The notes under the pieces: generated by a model
What the model was told of the DNA's origin: nothing
Database searches by the model: none
Seen by the model: only the letters and a program-made list of their open reading frames with translations
Part shown: piece after piece, positions 45,993 through 53,986 of the stretch
Numbering within the stretch: position 1 is the first letter of the stretch
Layout of the letters: each line of letters opens with the position of its first letter
Source: Propylenella binzhouense
GTDB lineage: Bacteria; Pseudomonadota; Alphaproteobacteria; Rhizobiales; Afifellaceae
Assembly (NCBI RefSeq): GCF_009866965.1
Contig: NZ_SPKJ01000001.1
Coordinates: forward strand, 1 to 64,000
Reading direction: 5' to 3'
DNA length: 64,000 nucleotides
Translations under genes and position numbers: made by a program

Positions 45993-46538
45993 TCACCGCG
46001 GCGGTGCGCGCCATTCGAACTGTCCGGTGCCCTCCTCATCGGTCCACAGCGGGCGTGCGTGGCCGACGATTGTGCTGACCGGGAGCGGGCCGAAGTAGCG
46101 CCCGTCGAGGCTGTCCTCGACCCACCAGTTCATGAGGAAGATCTCGCTGTCGGTGATGCGGCGGCAGCCCTGCCAGACCGGCAGTTCGCGGCCGAAACGG
46201 TCGCGCGCCAGCGCGTCGCCCATGTCGACGCCGTCGACTGTGACGTGCATACCGTGGCGGCAAACCTCCTGCCCCGGCAGCCCGGCAACACGTTTCAGAA
46301 GCGGCACACCACGTGGCAGGTAGTGACGCTCAGCCAGGAAGGAGGAAAGCGGCTCGGGCGCATTGACGACGACCAGGTCGGTGACCTCGAGCCGATCCGC
46401 CGGCGCGATCGTATAGAAGCCGATCGGCATGCTGGCGGAAGCGTTCCAGATGAGTCGTGGCGTCACCGAGACGAAGGAGCCTACGCCGACCGACATCACG
46501 GCGAAGTACGTCGTCATGACGCAGCCGAAGCGTGTCAT
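45993..46538 (-). CDS. traF: Conjugative transfer signal peptidase TraF (S26)
   Basis: A membrane peptidase of 181 residues that matures the TrbC pilin in related systems. N-terminal helix (TTYFAVMSVGVGSFVSVTP), catalytic Ser in NASASMPIGFYTI, and catalytic Lys in PLLKRVAGLPGQEVC. The C-terminal part has the LPVWQGCRRITDSEIFLM strand. ATG overlaps the DUF2840 stop by 4 bases. Confidence 0.9.
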   Translation of the reverse strand: MTRFGCVMTTYFAVMSVGVGSFVSVTPRLIWNASASMPIGFYTIAPADRLEVTDLVVVNAPEPLSSFLAERHYLPRGVPLLKRVAGLPGQEVCRHGMHVTVDGVDMGDALARDRFGRELPVWQGCRRITDSEIFLMNWWVEDSLDGRYFGPLPVSTIVGHARPLWTDEEGTGQFEWRAPPR

Positions 46539-47044
46539 GACTCGATCTCGCGGCGCAGGAGGATCGCGCGATGCTGCTCGATCGTGTAGGCGCGCGGCTC
46601 CTGCCCCGCAGTCAGCCGGTTGTGGACGTGCCGCCAATGATGCGGCGAGACCTCGCTCGGATCGATTCCAACCGTCTCAATGGCGTCGATGATCTGGAGG
46701 ACGCGCTCGACTTTCGGCCAGCTCTCCACCTTGAGGAGGATGTCGCCGCCAGGACGCACGAATGGCAGGGTCTGGTAGCGTTCGCCCGGCACGATCGCGC
46801 GGACGATGTCGATGCGCGAGATGATCGTTCCGTGCTCATTGGCTGCCCAACGGACAAAGGCAAACACCGTGTTCGGAGCAAACCCGACGATACGGCGGCG
46901 ACGGTCGAGTATCTCTTCGTGAACGTCGCGGCCGAAGCGGATCCAGTGCTCGACCCTCTTCTCGATCCACGTCAATTCGACACGGGTGATGCCGTCCGAC
47001 GGGAGAGCTTCGCATACAATGCGCAGGTCAGACGCACCGATCAT
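46535..47044 (-). CDS. DUF2840 protein
   Basis: A 169-residue soluble protein of the DUF2840 family (TRVELTWIEKRVEHWIRFGR, FAPNTVFAFVRWAANEHGTI, YQTLPFVRPGGDILLKVESW). Function unknown; always in this position, between ParA/RHH and TraF. Overlaps both neighbours by 4 bases. Confidence 0.88.
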   Translation of the reverse strand: MIGASDLRIVCEALPSDGITRVELTWIEKRVEHWIRFGRDVHEEILDRRRRIVGFAPNTVFAFVRWAANEHGTIISRIDIVRAIVPGERYQTLPFVRPGGDILLKVESWPKVERVLQIIDAIETVGIDPSEVSPHHWRHVHNRLTAGQEPRAYTIEQHRAILLRREIES

Positions 47045-47295
47045 GGCGTGTCTCCTTCACTTGGGGGGAATTCGCGAGAGAGCAGGTCGCGCAGCATGTG
47101 AGCGACCGTGACGCCGTGCTGGAAGGCCGCGATCTTGATTCGCCCCCGCAGGTCCGGTGTGACGTCAATGGTGAGGCGAGCGCTGAACTCGGCTGTCGCG
47201 CCATTGCTGGCATGGCGCGGGTCGGGCGCCCTCACCCACTTGTCGGCGCCGCCGGGACGTGAAGCGAAAGTGCGGGGTGCCCTGCGGTCGTTCAT
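47041..47295 (-). CDS. Ribbon-helix-helix protein (ParG/CopG-like)
   Basis: An 84-residue protein with a flexible N-terminal half and a ribbon-helix-helix C-terminal half (FSARLTIDVTPDLRGRIKIA, AFQHGVTVAHMLRDLLSREF). It may be the DNA-binding partner of the ParA encoded two genes upstream. Overlaps the methyltransferase stop by 4 bases. Confidence 0.8.
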   Translation of the reverse strand: MNDRRAPRTFASRPGGADKWVRAPDPRHASNGATAEFSARLTIDVTPDLRGRIKIAAFQHGVTVAHMLRDLLSREFPPSEGDTP

Positions 47296-48035
47296 GCAAG
47301 GCTCCCGTCGTGAAACGGCAGGACCGTGGCTATGCGCGCGCGGGCGAGGTCGGCCATTTCGGCGTCGATCTCGCAGCCGATGTAGTGTCGGCCAGACAGA
47401 AGACAGGCCTCACCTGCAGCGCCGGAGCCGGCGAACCAATCGCCCACGAGGCCTCCCGGGGGGCAACTGGTGCGGATCAAAATTTCGAGCAGCGCTGACG
47501 GTTTCTCGGTCGGATGGATGGCCCGCCCATGGCAATTGCGAACAAAAAGAACCGAGCGCATGAGCCGGGGGCCGCCGTCATGGCTGGTGTAGCGGCCGGC
47601 GTCGATATGGCCCATGTGGGGTGGGCGCTGCTTGCGGCGGACGGTCCGTGCCGTGGCATCAAGCGAGGTCTGAACATCGTTGTAGACGTTCCGCCACGGC
47701 GCGTCCGCGCGGTAGAATTGCACGACCAACTCGTGCACGCGCTTGAAGCGGTCAACGTGAAAGCTGCTGCCGTTCTGCTTCTCCCAGACGATTTCCTGGG
47801 CGTATCGGAAGCCCGCTTCGACGAACCGCTCGGCCGTGGCCATGAAGCAGCGGAGCGAGCCGAAGGCCCAGAGCGATCCAGTGGGCTTGAGGGCGCTGCA
47901 TGCTTGGGGGAGCCAGCCGTCGACACGCTGATCCCAGGCGAGCGACGTGTCGCCGTAGGGCGGATCGGCGACGATCATATCGAACGGTCCTTGCGCCGGC
48001 ATGAGAGCGCGGCAGTCGCCAGTGAGCACGATCAT
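47292..48035 (-). CDS. DNA methyltransferase (N4-cytosine/N6-adenine type)
   Basis: A 247-residue site-specific DNA methylase. Catalytic motif IV DPPYGDTSLAWDQ is near the N-terminus, a recognition region follows in the middle, and the SAM motif DWFAGSGAAGEACLLSGRHY is at the C-terminus; this order is that of beta-class enzymes. No restriction enzyme is adjacent, so it is a solitary methylase that may protect the element from host restriction or mark its DNA. It sits inside the par/tra operon with 4-base overlaps. Confidence 0.87.
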   Translation of the reverse strand: MIVLTGDCRALMPAQGPFDMIVADPPYGDTSLAWDQRVDGWLPQACSALKPTGSLWAFGSLRCFMATAERFVEAGFRYAQEIVWEKQNGSSFHVDRFKRVHELVVQFYRADAPWRNVYNDVQTSLDATARTVRRKQRPPHMGHIDAGRYTSHDGGPRLMRSVLFVRNCHGRAIHPTEKPSALLEILIRTSCPPGGLVGDWFAGSGAAGEACLLSGRHYIGCEIDAEMADLARARIATVLPFHDGSLA

Positions 48036-48685
48036 GGCGCCAGCCTCTCGATGTGAAGCTTGGCGATCTCGTCGATCAGGGCCTGAATCTCGCGAGCGGC
48101 GAAGCCGTCGCGGTCGATCTCAGAGGCGAGCTGACTGGACTGCGCGGCTCTGGCGAAAACGACGCGCTGGCCGACGGTCGAGGCGAGCATCGGCGGGTCA
48201 TGGTCTGCCAGCGTGTCGGCCGTTTCGCGCGCGATGATCGTGCGGGCGCCGCAGCGATTCAGCACGAAGCGCGCCGCCAGTTGCGGCCGATAGATGCGAG
48301 CCTCGCTGAGAAGCGCGAGCATTTCGGCCGAACCCCAGCCGTCTAGCGGGGAGGGCTGGACTGGGATGAGCACGAAATCAGCGGCAAGTAATGCAGAGCG
48401 CATCAAGCTTGCGACGCGCGGCGGACCGTCGATGATGATGTGGTCGACGCCACGGACAAGTTCAGGCGCCTCGCGATGCAGCGTGTCGCGGGCAAGCCCG
48501 AGGACACCGAACATCCGCGGGAACCGTTCACGCGCGCGCTGCTGCGACCAGTCGAGTGCCGAGCCTTGGGGGTCGGCGTCGATGACCGTGACGCGCTTCC
48601 CGCGCTGCGCCCACTCGCCGGCGAGGTGAAGCGCGAGCGTCGTCTTTCCTACGCCTCCCTTCTGATTCAGCAGAGCGAGGATCAT
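48032..48685 (-). CDS. parA: ParA-family partition ATPase
   Basis: A 217-residue Walker-type ATPase: ILALLNQKGGVGKTTLALHL (deviant Walker A), VTVIDADPQGSALDWSQQRA, HIIIDGPPRVASLMRSALLA. Probably stabilises the element by partition. It follows repA after a 208-base gap that contains the iterons and the hairpin at 48746. Confidence 0.93.
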   Translation of the reverse strand: MILALLNQKGGVGKTTLALHLAGEWAQRGKRVTVIDADPQGSALDWSQQRARERFPRMFGVLGLARDTLHREAPELVRGVDHIIIDGPPRVASLMRSALLAADFVLIPVQPSPLDGWGSAEMLALLSEARIYRPQLAARFVLNRCGARTIIARETADTLADHDPPMLASTVGQRVVFARAAQSSQLASEIDRDGFAAREIQALIDEIAKLHIERLAP

Positions 48686-48745
48686 GGCGTAGCTCCCGCA
48701 AGCGGAGCGCCATGCACAGGTATGGATAATGCGAAGGCCGTTAGA

Positions 48746-48768
48746 AAGATTCCGAAGGAATCTTCGTT
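48746..48768 (-). terminator. Terminator-like hairpin downstream of repA
   Basis: Read on the minus strand, AAGATTCC and GGAATCTT form an 8-bp stem closed by a TTC loop, with a TTCT-rich tail after it. It lies between repA and parA and could end the repA transcript. Confidence 0.5.
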
Positions 48769-48823
48769 AGAAGAGTTACGGCTGCCGCAACACGTTGAAT
48801 CAGCGGGAGGATTCGCCGATTTT

Positions 48824-48890
48824 GGTCCCCGAAAGCACGAGGGATGGGTCCCCGATGGCACGATAGGCCGGGTCCCTGATAGTACGAGGC
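48824..48890. repeat. Three 20-bp iterons, candidate replication origin
   Basis: Three direct repeats begin at 48824, 48847 and 48871 (periods of 23 and 24): GGTCCCCGAAAGCACGAGGG, GGTCCCCGATGGCACGATAG and GGTCCCTGATAGTACGAGGC. About two helical turns apart and directly behind repA, they look like initiator-binding iterons. TTATCCCCA (48901-48909), one base off the DnaA box, lies beside them at the end of repA. Confidence 0.7.
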
Positions 48891-48893
48891 GAC

Positions 48894-49772
48894 TCACAGC
48901 TTATCCCCAGGGCGAAGGGGCGCGCCGCTGCGCGCAGCGGCGCCGTGCACGGGTTCGGTGGGAATGAAGGCAAGGCGCTCGGACCCGTTCAGCGTCCGAT
49001 CGATGCTGAGGCGGTAGCCCGGCAGCGGTTGGCGGCGGACGATCTCGCGCAGGTCGTAGGCGAAGTGCTTGAGTGGCGAGAGGCTTCCGGACTTCGCGTG
49101 GAGATGTGCGAAGTCAAAGCTCCAGCCGTGCTGTTGGCGACCGCCATGCTTTCGCACGAGCCGGTAGAGCCAGCGCTCCAGGCCGCCCGTCAATCCGAAA
49201 TATGCGCGGTCGATTGTGAGGACGAGCGCGTCGTCGAGGACGGCGGCGTAGAACCAGTCCGGTACGATCAGCTCTAGGCCGAGCGGGCGACCGTGTGGAT
49301 CGGCCCTTTCCTTCCACTCGTTGATCCAGGAGAAGCGATGCATCCGCCGCTCCGTCAGCTGGCGGATCGACGTCGCTACCGTGGTGGATTGCAGGCGGTC
49401 GAGCGCAGCCTTCAGGCGATCGTAATCGCGAGCGCTCACGCCGCGGCCGATGAACGAGAGAATTTCGTACGGCGTTGCTGCCATCAGACGCGAGGGCTGA
49501 AGGCCGATGTCGCGCGCCTCGACGATTTGCGAAGCCGCCCAGATCAGGACGTCCGCGTCCCAGATGGTTGCCAAGCCGTGTTCGGGCACCGCCTCGACAC
49601 GGATGACGATCGTCCCGGCTTTGAAGTCGATTGGCGCAAGGCGCTTCGATTTTGCCAGGGAGAAGAATGGGTAGGCCATGAGGTCCTGCGCGTCGCGCGG
49701 TGCGAGATCGCCGGGGAGAGCCCGGAAAAGATCGAGCTGCTCGCGCTCTGTGCTGCGGCGCGCCGAAGTCAT
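48894..49772 (-). CDS. Replication initiator protein A (RepA-like)
   Basis: A 292-residue protein of the replication initiator A type: LMAYPFFSLAKSKRLAPIDF, WDADVLIWAASQIVEARDIG, YEILSFIGRGVSARDYDRLK and TLNGSERLAFIP. Found on plasmids and in many alphaproteobacterial integrative elements. The iterons directly downstream support real initiator function. It follows the AlpA-like gene after 8 bases. Confidence 0.88.
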   Translation of the reverse strand: MTSARRSTEREQLDLFRALPGDLAPRDAQDLMAYPFFSLAKSKRLAPIDFKAGTIVIRVEAVPEHGLATIWDADVLIWAASQIVEARDIGLQPSRLMAATPYEILSFIGRGVSARDYDRLKAALDRLQSTTVATSIRQLTERRMHRFSWINEWKERADPHGRPLGLELIVPDWFYAAVLDDALVLTIDRAYFGLTGGLERWLYRLVRKHGGRQQHGWSFDFAHLHAKSGSLSPLKHFAYDLREIVRRQPLPGYRLSIDRTLNGSERLAFIPTEPVHGAAARSGAPLRPGDKL

Positions 49773-49780
49773 CTGCGGTC

Positions 49781-50053
49781 TCAGCGATGCTGACGTCCGG
49801 CATGCAGCGCTGACGCATGGCGCTTTGCCGGAAGAACGGAGCCGCGAGGATCGGATGTGGAGGTGACCGCGCCCCGGTCAGCCCAGGCCTGCAAGTCCTC
49901 CAGAGCGTAAACGACCCGTCCGCCGAGCTTTCGATATGCGGGGCCTGTGCCGTAGGTACGATGCTTTTCGAGCGTACGGCTGGACAGGCCGAGAAAGTTG
50001 GCTGCCTCCGGAGTTCGTAGAAAGCGCGGCGGCAAGCCGGCGAGAGTGGTCAT
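49781..50053 (-). CDS. AlpA-like helix-turn-helix protein
   Basis: A 90-residue excisionase/AlpA-type winged helix (RFLRTPEAANFLGLSSRTLE, KHRTYGTGPAYRKLGGRVVY, ALEDLQAWADRG). It may regulate repA-tra expression or help excision. ATG at 50053 has GGAGG about 6 bases upstream on the minus strand; the longer frame is unsupported. Confidence 0.88.
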   Translation of the reverse strand: MTTLAGLPPRFLRTPEAANFLGLSSRTLEKHRTYGTGPAYRKLGGRVVYALEDLQAWADRGAVTSTSDPRGSVLPAKRHASALHAGRQHR

Positions 50054-50185
50054 TTCGCACCTCCGGGCGTTCGTTAAGGCTGCCGGTGATCGGCGGCGTT
50101 CGAAGGCCACGGTGGCGGAGAGAAGCTGCGAGGGGGGATGGCGAATTTGGGATGGCCAAAAAAGCACCCCCGCGTTGGCATAGCC

Positions 50186-50728
50186 CTACAGCCGACGGCG
50201 ACGCTTGAGTAGCGAGCGGTAGTCGCCGGCAATCAGGGCCAGACCGTCTTTAACGAGGTCGATAGTCGCGTCGCGTAGGGCGGAGGTTTTCCAAGGCGTC
50301 TCGGAGACGCGGGATTGACCGTAAATGGCTTCGGCAATCTGGCGGTAGCTCGCTCCTTCGCTGTGACCGTCGACCGCCTGGAGCATACGTCTTAGCCGGC
50401 GGCGCTGTTGCACTGTAATGCGTGCGTCGGGGAGCAAGCGAAGGCTATGCGCCATGCGCCAAAGCCTTGCGATCGCCTCTATGCGGTCAAGGCCGTCCGT
50501 ACCCAGAGGGAGGAGAGCGATGACTCGCTGACCTGGCGCAATCCCCGGCAGAAGAAGGACATGGATCGATAAGAGGCCGCGGCCAAGGGTGAGACTTACA
50601 CCACCATCGGAATCCGTATGACTGGTCTCGGCATCTATCGCTGGCGCAACGATGCTGTCGACGGTGGATATAGCCTGCCATGCACCCAGGATAACCGTGC
50701 CTGGGTCGGTTTCCGGTGACCAGAACAC
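50186..50728 (-). CDS. DUF2285 protein, probably the 3' part of a frameshifted DUF6499-DUF2285 gene
   Basis: A 180-residue DUF2285 protein (GVSLTLGRGLLSIHVLLLPG, LDRIEAIARLWRMAHSLRLL, PDARITVQQRRRLRRMLQAV) with a helix-turn-helix-like C-terminus (EGASYRQIAEAIYGQSR). The sense frame continues upstream of the chosen start as PGLSAKDVTVFWSPETD. Removing one base in GATTGA near 50757 joins it to the DUF6499 frame as RFPD-DPGLSAKDV. In related elements the two domains are often one protein. Confidence 0.75.
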   Translation of the reverse strand: MFWSPETDPGTVILGAWQAISTVDSIVAPAIDAETSHTDSDGGVSLTLGRGLLSIHVLLLPGIAPGQRVIALLPLGTDGLDRIEAIARLWRMAHSLRLLPDARITVQQRRRLRRMLQAVDGHSEGASYRQIAEAIYGQSRVSETPWKTSALRDATIDLVKDGLALIAGDYRSLLKRRRRL

Positions 50729-50756
50729 CGTGACGTCTTTTGCCGAAAGACCCGGG

Positions 50757-50960
50757 TCAATCGGGAAAGCGCAACCCCCAGCGCTCGCATACCTCGCGCG
50801 TTAAGTCTTTCGATTGGGTCGGACGGCGCTCGCTTCGGAAATAATCGTGCTGGTAGTTCGTGTTTCGCCGCAACCATTCCCAGGCCAAGTCTGACGCGAT
50901 CAGGCCGTCCACATAATCATACGATACCGACGAATGCCAATGCGATGTATCAGGTCTCAT
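50757..50960 (-). CDS. DUF6499 (transcriptional regulator domain) protein, possibly truncated
   Basis: A 67-residue protein (YDYVDGLIASDLAWEWLRRN, YQHDYFRSERR, CERWGLRFPD) of the DUF6499 type, normally the N-terminal domain before DUF2285. The stop at 50757-50759 follows RFPD immediately and looks like the result of a single-base insertion. Confidence 0.72.
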   Translation of the reverse strand: MRPDTSHWHSSVSYDYVDGLIASDLAWEWLRRNTNYQHDYFRSERRPTQSKDLTREVCERWGLRFPD

Positions 50961-51090
50961 CTAGTTCCTCCCTTCGTCGCCGCTGAGGCTTGCATCGAAG
51001 GAAGCAACGATCATGGCTGTGGCGAGGTAAGTGAAGTTTGGTTCTTGGCAGCAGGTGATGCCGAGCCGGCATCATGCTTCCGTTAGCTGC

Positions 51091-51345
51091 CTATTCGCGG
51101 AGCAGCTGTTTGTACCCGTGTTCGGTCATCCAACGAGCGCGAGCCAAATGGGCGCGGTGCACTAGGCTGGCACGCAACGGCTCCTTGTCCGGATCAATCC
51201 CGAAGAGTACGTGAACGGCCTCTCGCCAGTCGGCACCGCTTGAGTCGGCGTCGAGAAGTCGCATGTAGAGCTTCATGTGTGCTCGATCATAGCGTGTGAG
51301 CTCGTCGCTCTGCGGTGGTTCATCGAAAAATGCATCCTGTGTCAA
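51091..51345 (-). CDS. Conserved element protein of unknown function
   Basis: An 84-residue protein (ELTRYDRAHMKLYMRLLDAD, WREAVHVLFGIDPDKEPLRA, HRAHLARARWMTEHGY). Similar short proteins accompany DUF2285 genes in rhizobial elements; function unknown. It is separate from the DUF6499 gene by 130 bases with nothing recognisable. Confidence 0.7.
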   Translation of the reverse strand: MTQDAFFDEPPQSDELTRYDRAHMKLYMRLLDADSSGADWREAVHVLFGIDPDKEPLRASLVHRAHLARARWMTEHGYKQLLRE

Positions 51346-51408
51346 CTGGCTCTCGCTACTCGATCATGGCGCCGCGCAATCTGATTCGGCCCGAAGCGTA
51401 CCGCAACG

Positions 51409-51663
51409 CTACTGACTATGCTTCGAGCCTTTGACCTCAGTATGAACAAGCATCACTCCTTCGCCTTGGTCGGACGTCAGGAAGACGATGCCTGCCGCCT
51501 CCAGCGTTCGACGGACCTGATCCTCCGTCGACTCGTAGACGGCGCGATGACCGGATTCGAGGCGCTTCAGCGCCGTGAGCGAAACAAGGGCCCGGTCAGC
51601 AAGCGTTTCCTGCGTCCATCCCAGCAACGCGCGAGCGGCCCGCGATTGTCGGGCGGTGATCAT
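51409..51663 (-). CDS. Xre-type helix-turn-helix regulator
   Basis: An 84-residue single-domain regulator (ITARQSRAARALLGWTQETL, ADRALVSLTALKRLESGHRA, VRRTLEAAGIVFL), a common small type in alphaproteobacteria. Divergent from the second Xre gene at 51819. Confidence 0.85.
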   Translation of the reverse strand: MITARQSRAARALLGWTQETLADRALVSLTALKRLESGHRAVYESTEDQVRRTLEAAGIVFLTSDQGEGVMLVHTEVKGSKHSQ

Positions 51664-51763
51664 GCATGATCACCTCCCACCGGGCCGACCGAGCGCGCCA
51701 GAACTACGACTTCTCTATTCGGACCAACCGGATAGCATGGTTTCCCATACTCCCCAGCGGTTC

Positions 51764-51802
51764 ATTTACATACTATAGTTGATAAACTTAAAGTATGTAA
51801 AT
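51764..51802. promoter_or_regulatory. 11-bp inverted repeat, likely operator of the Xre gene at 51819
   Basis: ATTTACATACT (51764-51774) and its exact complement AGTATGTAAAT (51792-51802), 17 bases between, lie 17 bases before the gene. This AT-rich dyad in GC-rich surroundings probably covers the promoter and binds the encoded regulator. Confidence 0.65.
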
Positions 51803-51818
51803 CGCGATCTTCCTGCGC

Positions 51819-52037
51819 ATGGATATGCGCAAACTGGTCGGCCGGAACTTCGCCCGCCTGCGTCGGGAGAAGGGCCTGACCCAGGAAGAGGTCGAGGTAC
51901 GTTCCGGCTTCAGCCAGCAATATCTAAGCAGCCTCGAACGCGGCCGGAGGAACCCGACCGTGATCACGCTGTATGAACTCGCCCAATCCCTCGGGGTCAG
52001 CCACGTCGATCTAGTCGAGCCCGACGACGAAGTTTGA
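51819..52037 (+). CDS. Xre-type helix-turn-helix regulator
   Basis: A 72-residue repressor-like protein (LVGRNFARLRREKGLTQEEV, RSGFSQQYLSSLERGRRNPT, LYELAQSLGVSHVDLVEP). Small regulators of this kind keep conjugation of rhizobial elements switched off. Preceded by the inverted repeat at 51764. Confidence 0.88.
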   Translation: MDMRKLVGRNFARLRREKGLTQEEVEVRSGFSQQYLSSLERGRRNPTVITLYELAQSLGVSHVDLVEPDDEV

Positions 52038-52238
52038 GCGGCACCCCCGCGAGGATCATGCTTCTCTTCGTGGTCGGTACGAGACCGCCACAGGATGGGA
52101 TCAGAGGAGCCGGCGGGACAATCTAAATTGCGACATCACCTCGGCATCGGCCTTGGCGGTCAAGTCGTATTTGCGCGCTCGCCGTTCCCCGTCCCCTCGC
52201 GGGGATATGCTTCGACCTGGACTGAACCCGGTCGAACC

Positions 52239-53285
52239 CTAAACGGTTGAAGCAGCGGGTCCCGGCCGTTTGCCCCAGTCGAATTCCGTTCCGTCGATCC
52301 ACATGCGATGAAGGATCACAGCGATCTTCCGCGCCAGCGCAATGATCGCCTTCTTGTGACCTCTTCGTCGCGAGATTTGTGCGCCCCAGGCCTTGAGCGC
52401 AGACCACCGTTTCACTCGCGTCAGCAGCACTTGTGCAGCTTCATAAAGAAGACTTCGCATCATCTCATCGCCCCATCTCGAAATCCGGCCGCTGCGGTCC
52501 ACCTCACCGGATTGCTGCTTGCGCGGTGTCAGCCCGAAATGTGCGCCGACTGTGCGCGAGCGCGTGAAGCGGGCTGGGACATCGACTGTCGCCCGGAATG
52601 TCAGTGCGACAAGTGGGCCAACGCCGGGAACGGTCATAAACCGGCGCGCCAATTCATCCTGGCGGGCCAATCGGACGAGCATGTCGTCCAACCGGTCGAA
52701 TTGTTCTCGCAATCCGCGCCGCGCCTGCAGCAAAGCGTCCGCAACGGCATGGAGGTCAGTGTCAGCAATGAGTTCACGCACCCGAGGCTCGAAGTCGCGA
52801 GCCGTCACCTTGCCAAGGTGATAGCCGTAGTTGCGGATGAGTCCGCGGATTTCGTTTTCGACGTCCTGGAGCTTGTTCCGCAAGAGCTGCCGCGCTGTGA
52901 GGATGGTGCGTAGGCGTTGGCTGCTCGGCGTCTTGACATGGACCGGCTTGAACAGTCCGACGCGCATCATCTGTGCGATCCCGCGCGCATCGTGCCGGTC
53001 TGTCTTGTTGAGTTGCGCGGCGAGCGCCGCCTTCATGTGCCGGGTTTCGACGCAAACGACTGGGAGGCCAGCATCTGCCAACCGCCCATAGATATGTTGC
53101 GACAACATACCGGCTTCAAGACCGACACGAACAATCGGAAACCGAAGTGACAGGATATGCTGTGCGATTTCCTCCGGTTCGGAGGCGAGCTTGCGCTCGT
53201 GCACTACGTGGCCATCGTGATCGACGGCGCAGAGATTGACGGTGCGAGCCGAGACATCCAGCCCGATATAGTGATTTTCTGGCAT
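52239..53285 (-). CDS. IS110-family transposase
   Basis: A 348-residue DEDD recombinase. The RuvC-like domain shows D in YIGLDVSARTVNLC, E in VGLEAGMLSQHIYG and D in LNKTDRHDARGIAQMMRVGL; the C-terminal transposase-20 domain holds PGVGPLVALTFRATVD and the presumed nucleophilic Ser in QSGEVDRSGRISRWGDEMM. Apparently intact. Element ends are not visible because IS110 elements lack terminal inverted repeats. It separates the conjugative module from the metal cluster. Confidence 0.93.
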   Translation of the reverse strand: MPENHYIGLDVSARTVNLCAVDHDGHVVHERKLASEPEEIAQHILSLRFPIVRVGLEAGMLSQHIYGRLADAGLPVVCVETRHMKAALAAQLNKTDRHDARGIAQMMRVGLFKPVHVKTPSSQRLRTILTARQLLRNKLQDVENEIRGLIRNYGYHLGKVTARDFEPRVRELIADTDLHAVADALLQARRGLREQFDRLDDMLVRLARQDELARRFMTVPGVGPLVALTFRATVDVPARFTRSRTVGAHFGLTPRKQQSGEVDRSGRISRWGDEMMRSLLYEAAQVLLTRVKRWSALKAWGAQISRRRGHKKAIIALARKIAVILHRMWIDGTEFDWGKRPGPAASTV

Positions 53286-53512
53286 GCCGTTTCCCCCTTC
53301 GAATCAAGGTCGGCACTTCTCATAACCAATCTTCGAATGGTTTTGTAAACTACGACTATTTCGGTCGTTCTTCGTTGAACAACGACGACAATGCGCCCTT
53401 GGGCAACCTTTGTTGTCGGACCAAGAGCCGCTCGAAGAAGTCCTTTTGACCGGCAGCGCTCGTGACCGGCGCGCATTAATCTGCGCAGCGGCCAGTCTTG
53501 CCGTCTCAGGCG

Positions 53513-53986
53513 TCAGGCAGCCGAATAGCTGCCATAGACCTCCGTCGAACCGTCGCGTCGGATCAGGAACACGTCATAGGCTTCGCGCTCGCTTTCCGGC
53601 CCCATGCCCGGCGAGCCGTAAGGCATCCCAGGCACTGCAAGACCGACGGCATCCGGGCGTTCGTCGAGAAGACGACGAATGTCGGCGACAGGTACGTGAC
53701 CTTCGATCATGTAGCCCTCGATCCTGCCGGTATGGCAGGAGATCATCTCCTGGGGGACCCCGTTGTCGAGCTTGTAGCGGGTCAGCAGTGTCCCCATGCT
53801 CGCCTCGACCGTCACGTCGAACCCTTCGGACTGCAGAACCTCGACCCAAGCCCCGCAACATCCGCAATTCGGGTCTTTGAGAACATGGATCGCCGGGCTG
53901 TCTTGCGCCAAAGCGGGCAGCGTTGTCGCAATTGAAGCCGCACAAGCGCCAAGCATCAGGCGGCGTCGGGAGACCATGAATTTCAT
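53513..53986 (-). CDS. DUF411 metal-binding protein
   Basis: An exported 157-residue protein: twin-arginine-like start (MVSRRRLMLGACAASIATTL), cleavage after ALA, then DUF411 with the metal-site-like IHVLKDPNCGCCGAWVEVLQ and a conserved C-H pair in EMISCHTGRIEGYMIEGHVP. DUF411 proteins occur with copper and other metal resistance genes. ATG at 53986 has GGAGG upstream; the longer frame is noise. Confidence 0.88.
   Translation of the reverse strand: MKFMVSRRRLMLGACAASIATTLPALAQDSPAIHVLKDPNCGCCGAWVEVLQSEGFDVTVEASMGTLLTRYKLDNGVPQEMISCHTGRIEGYMIEGHVPVADIRRLLDERPDAVGLAVPGMPYGSPGMGPESEREAYDVFLIRRDGSTEVYGSYSAA

Larger units (their letters stand above)
29584..52037. mobile_element. Conjugative module (tra/trb T4SS, relaxase, repA/parA)
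   Basis: A contiguous block of transfer genes of the P-type trb (MPF-T) family with relaxase, coupling protein, peptidase, transglycosylase, methyltransferase, ParA, RepA-type initiator with iterons and Xre/AlpA/LysR regulators. No tyrosine or serine integrase and no direct-repeat attachment sites are visible in the window. It may be an integrative conjugative element whose integrase lies outside, or a plasmid backbone. Outer limits are set by the first and last module genes, not by seen ends. Confidence 0.75.

Noticed and set aside
48824-48890. CRISPR array
   Set aside because: Only three imperfect repeats with 3-4-base spacers; iterons fit better.
53410-53880. Plus-strand frame of 156 residues
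   Set aside because: Shadow of the DUF411 gene with Arg/Ser/Pro-rich composition and no recognisable domain.
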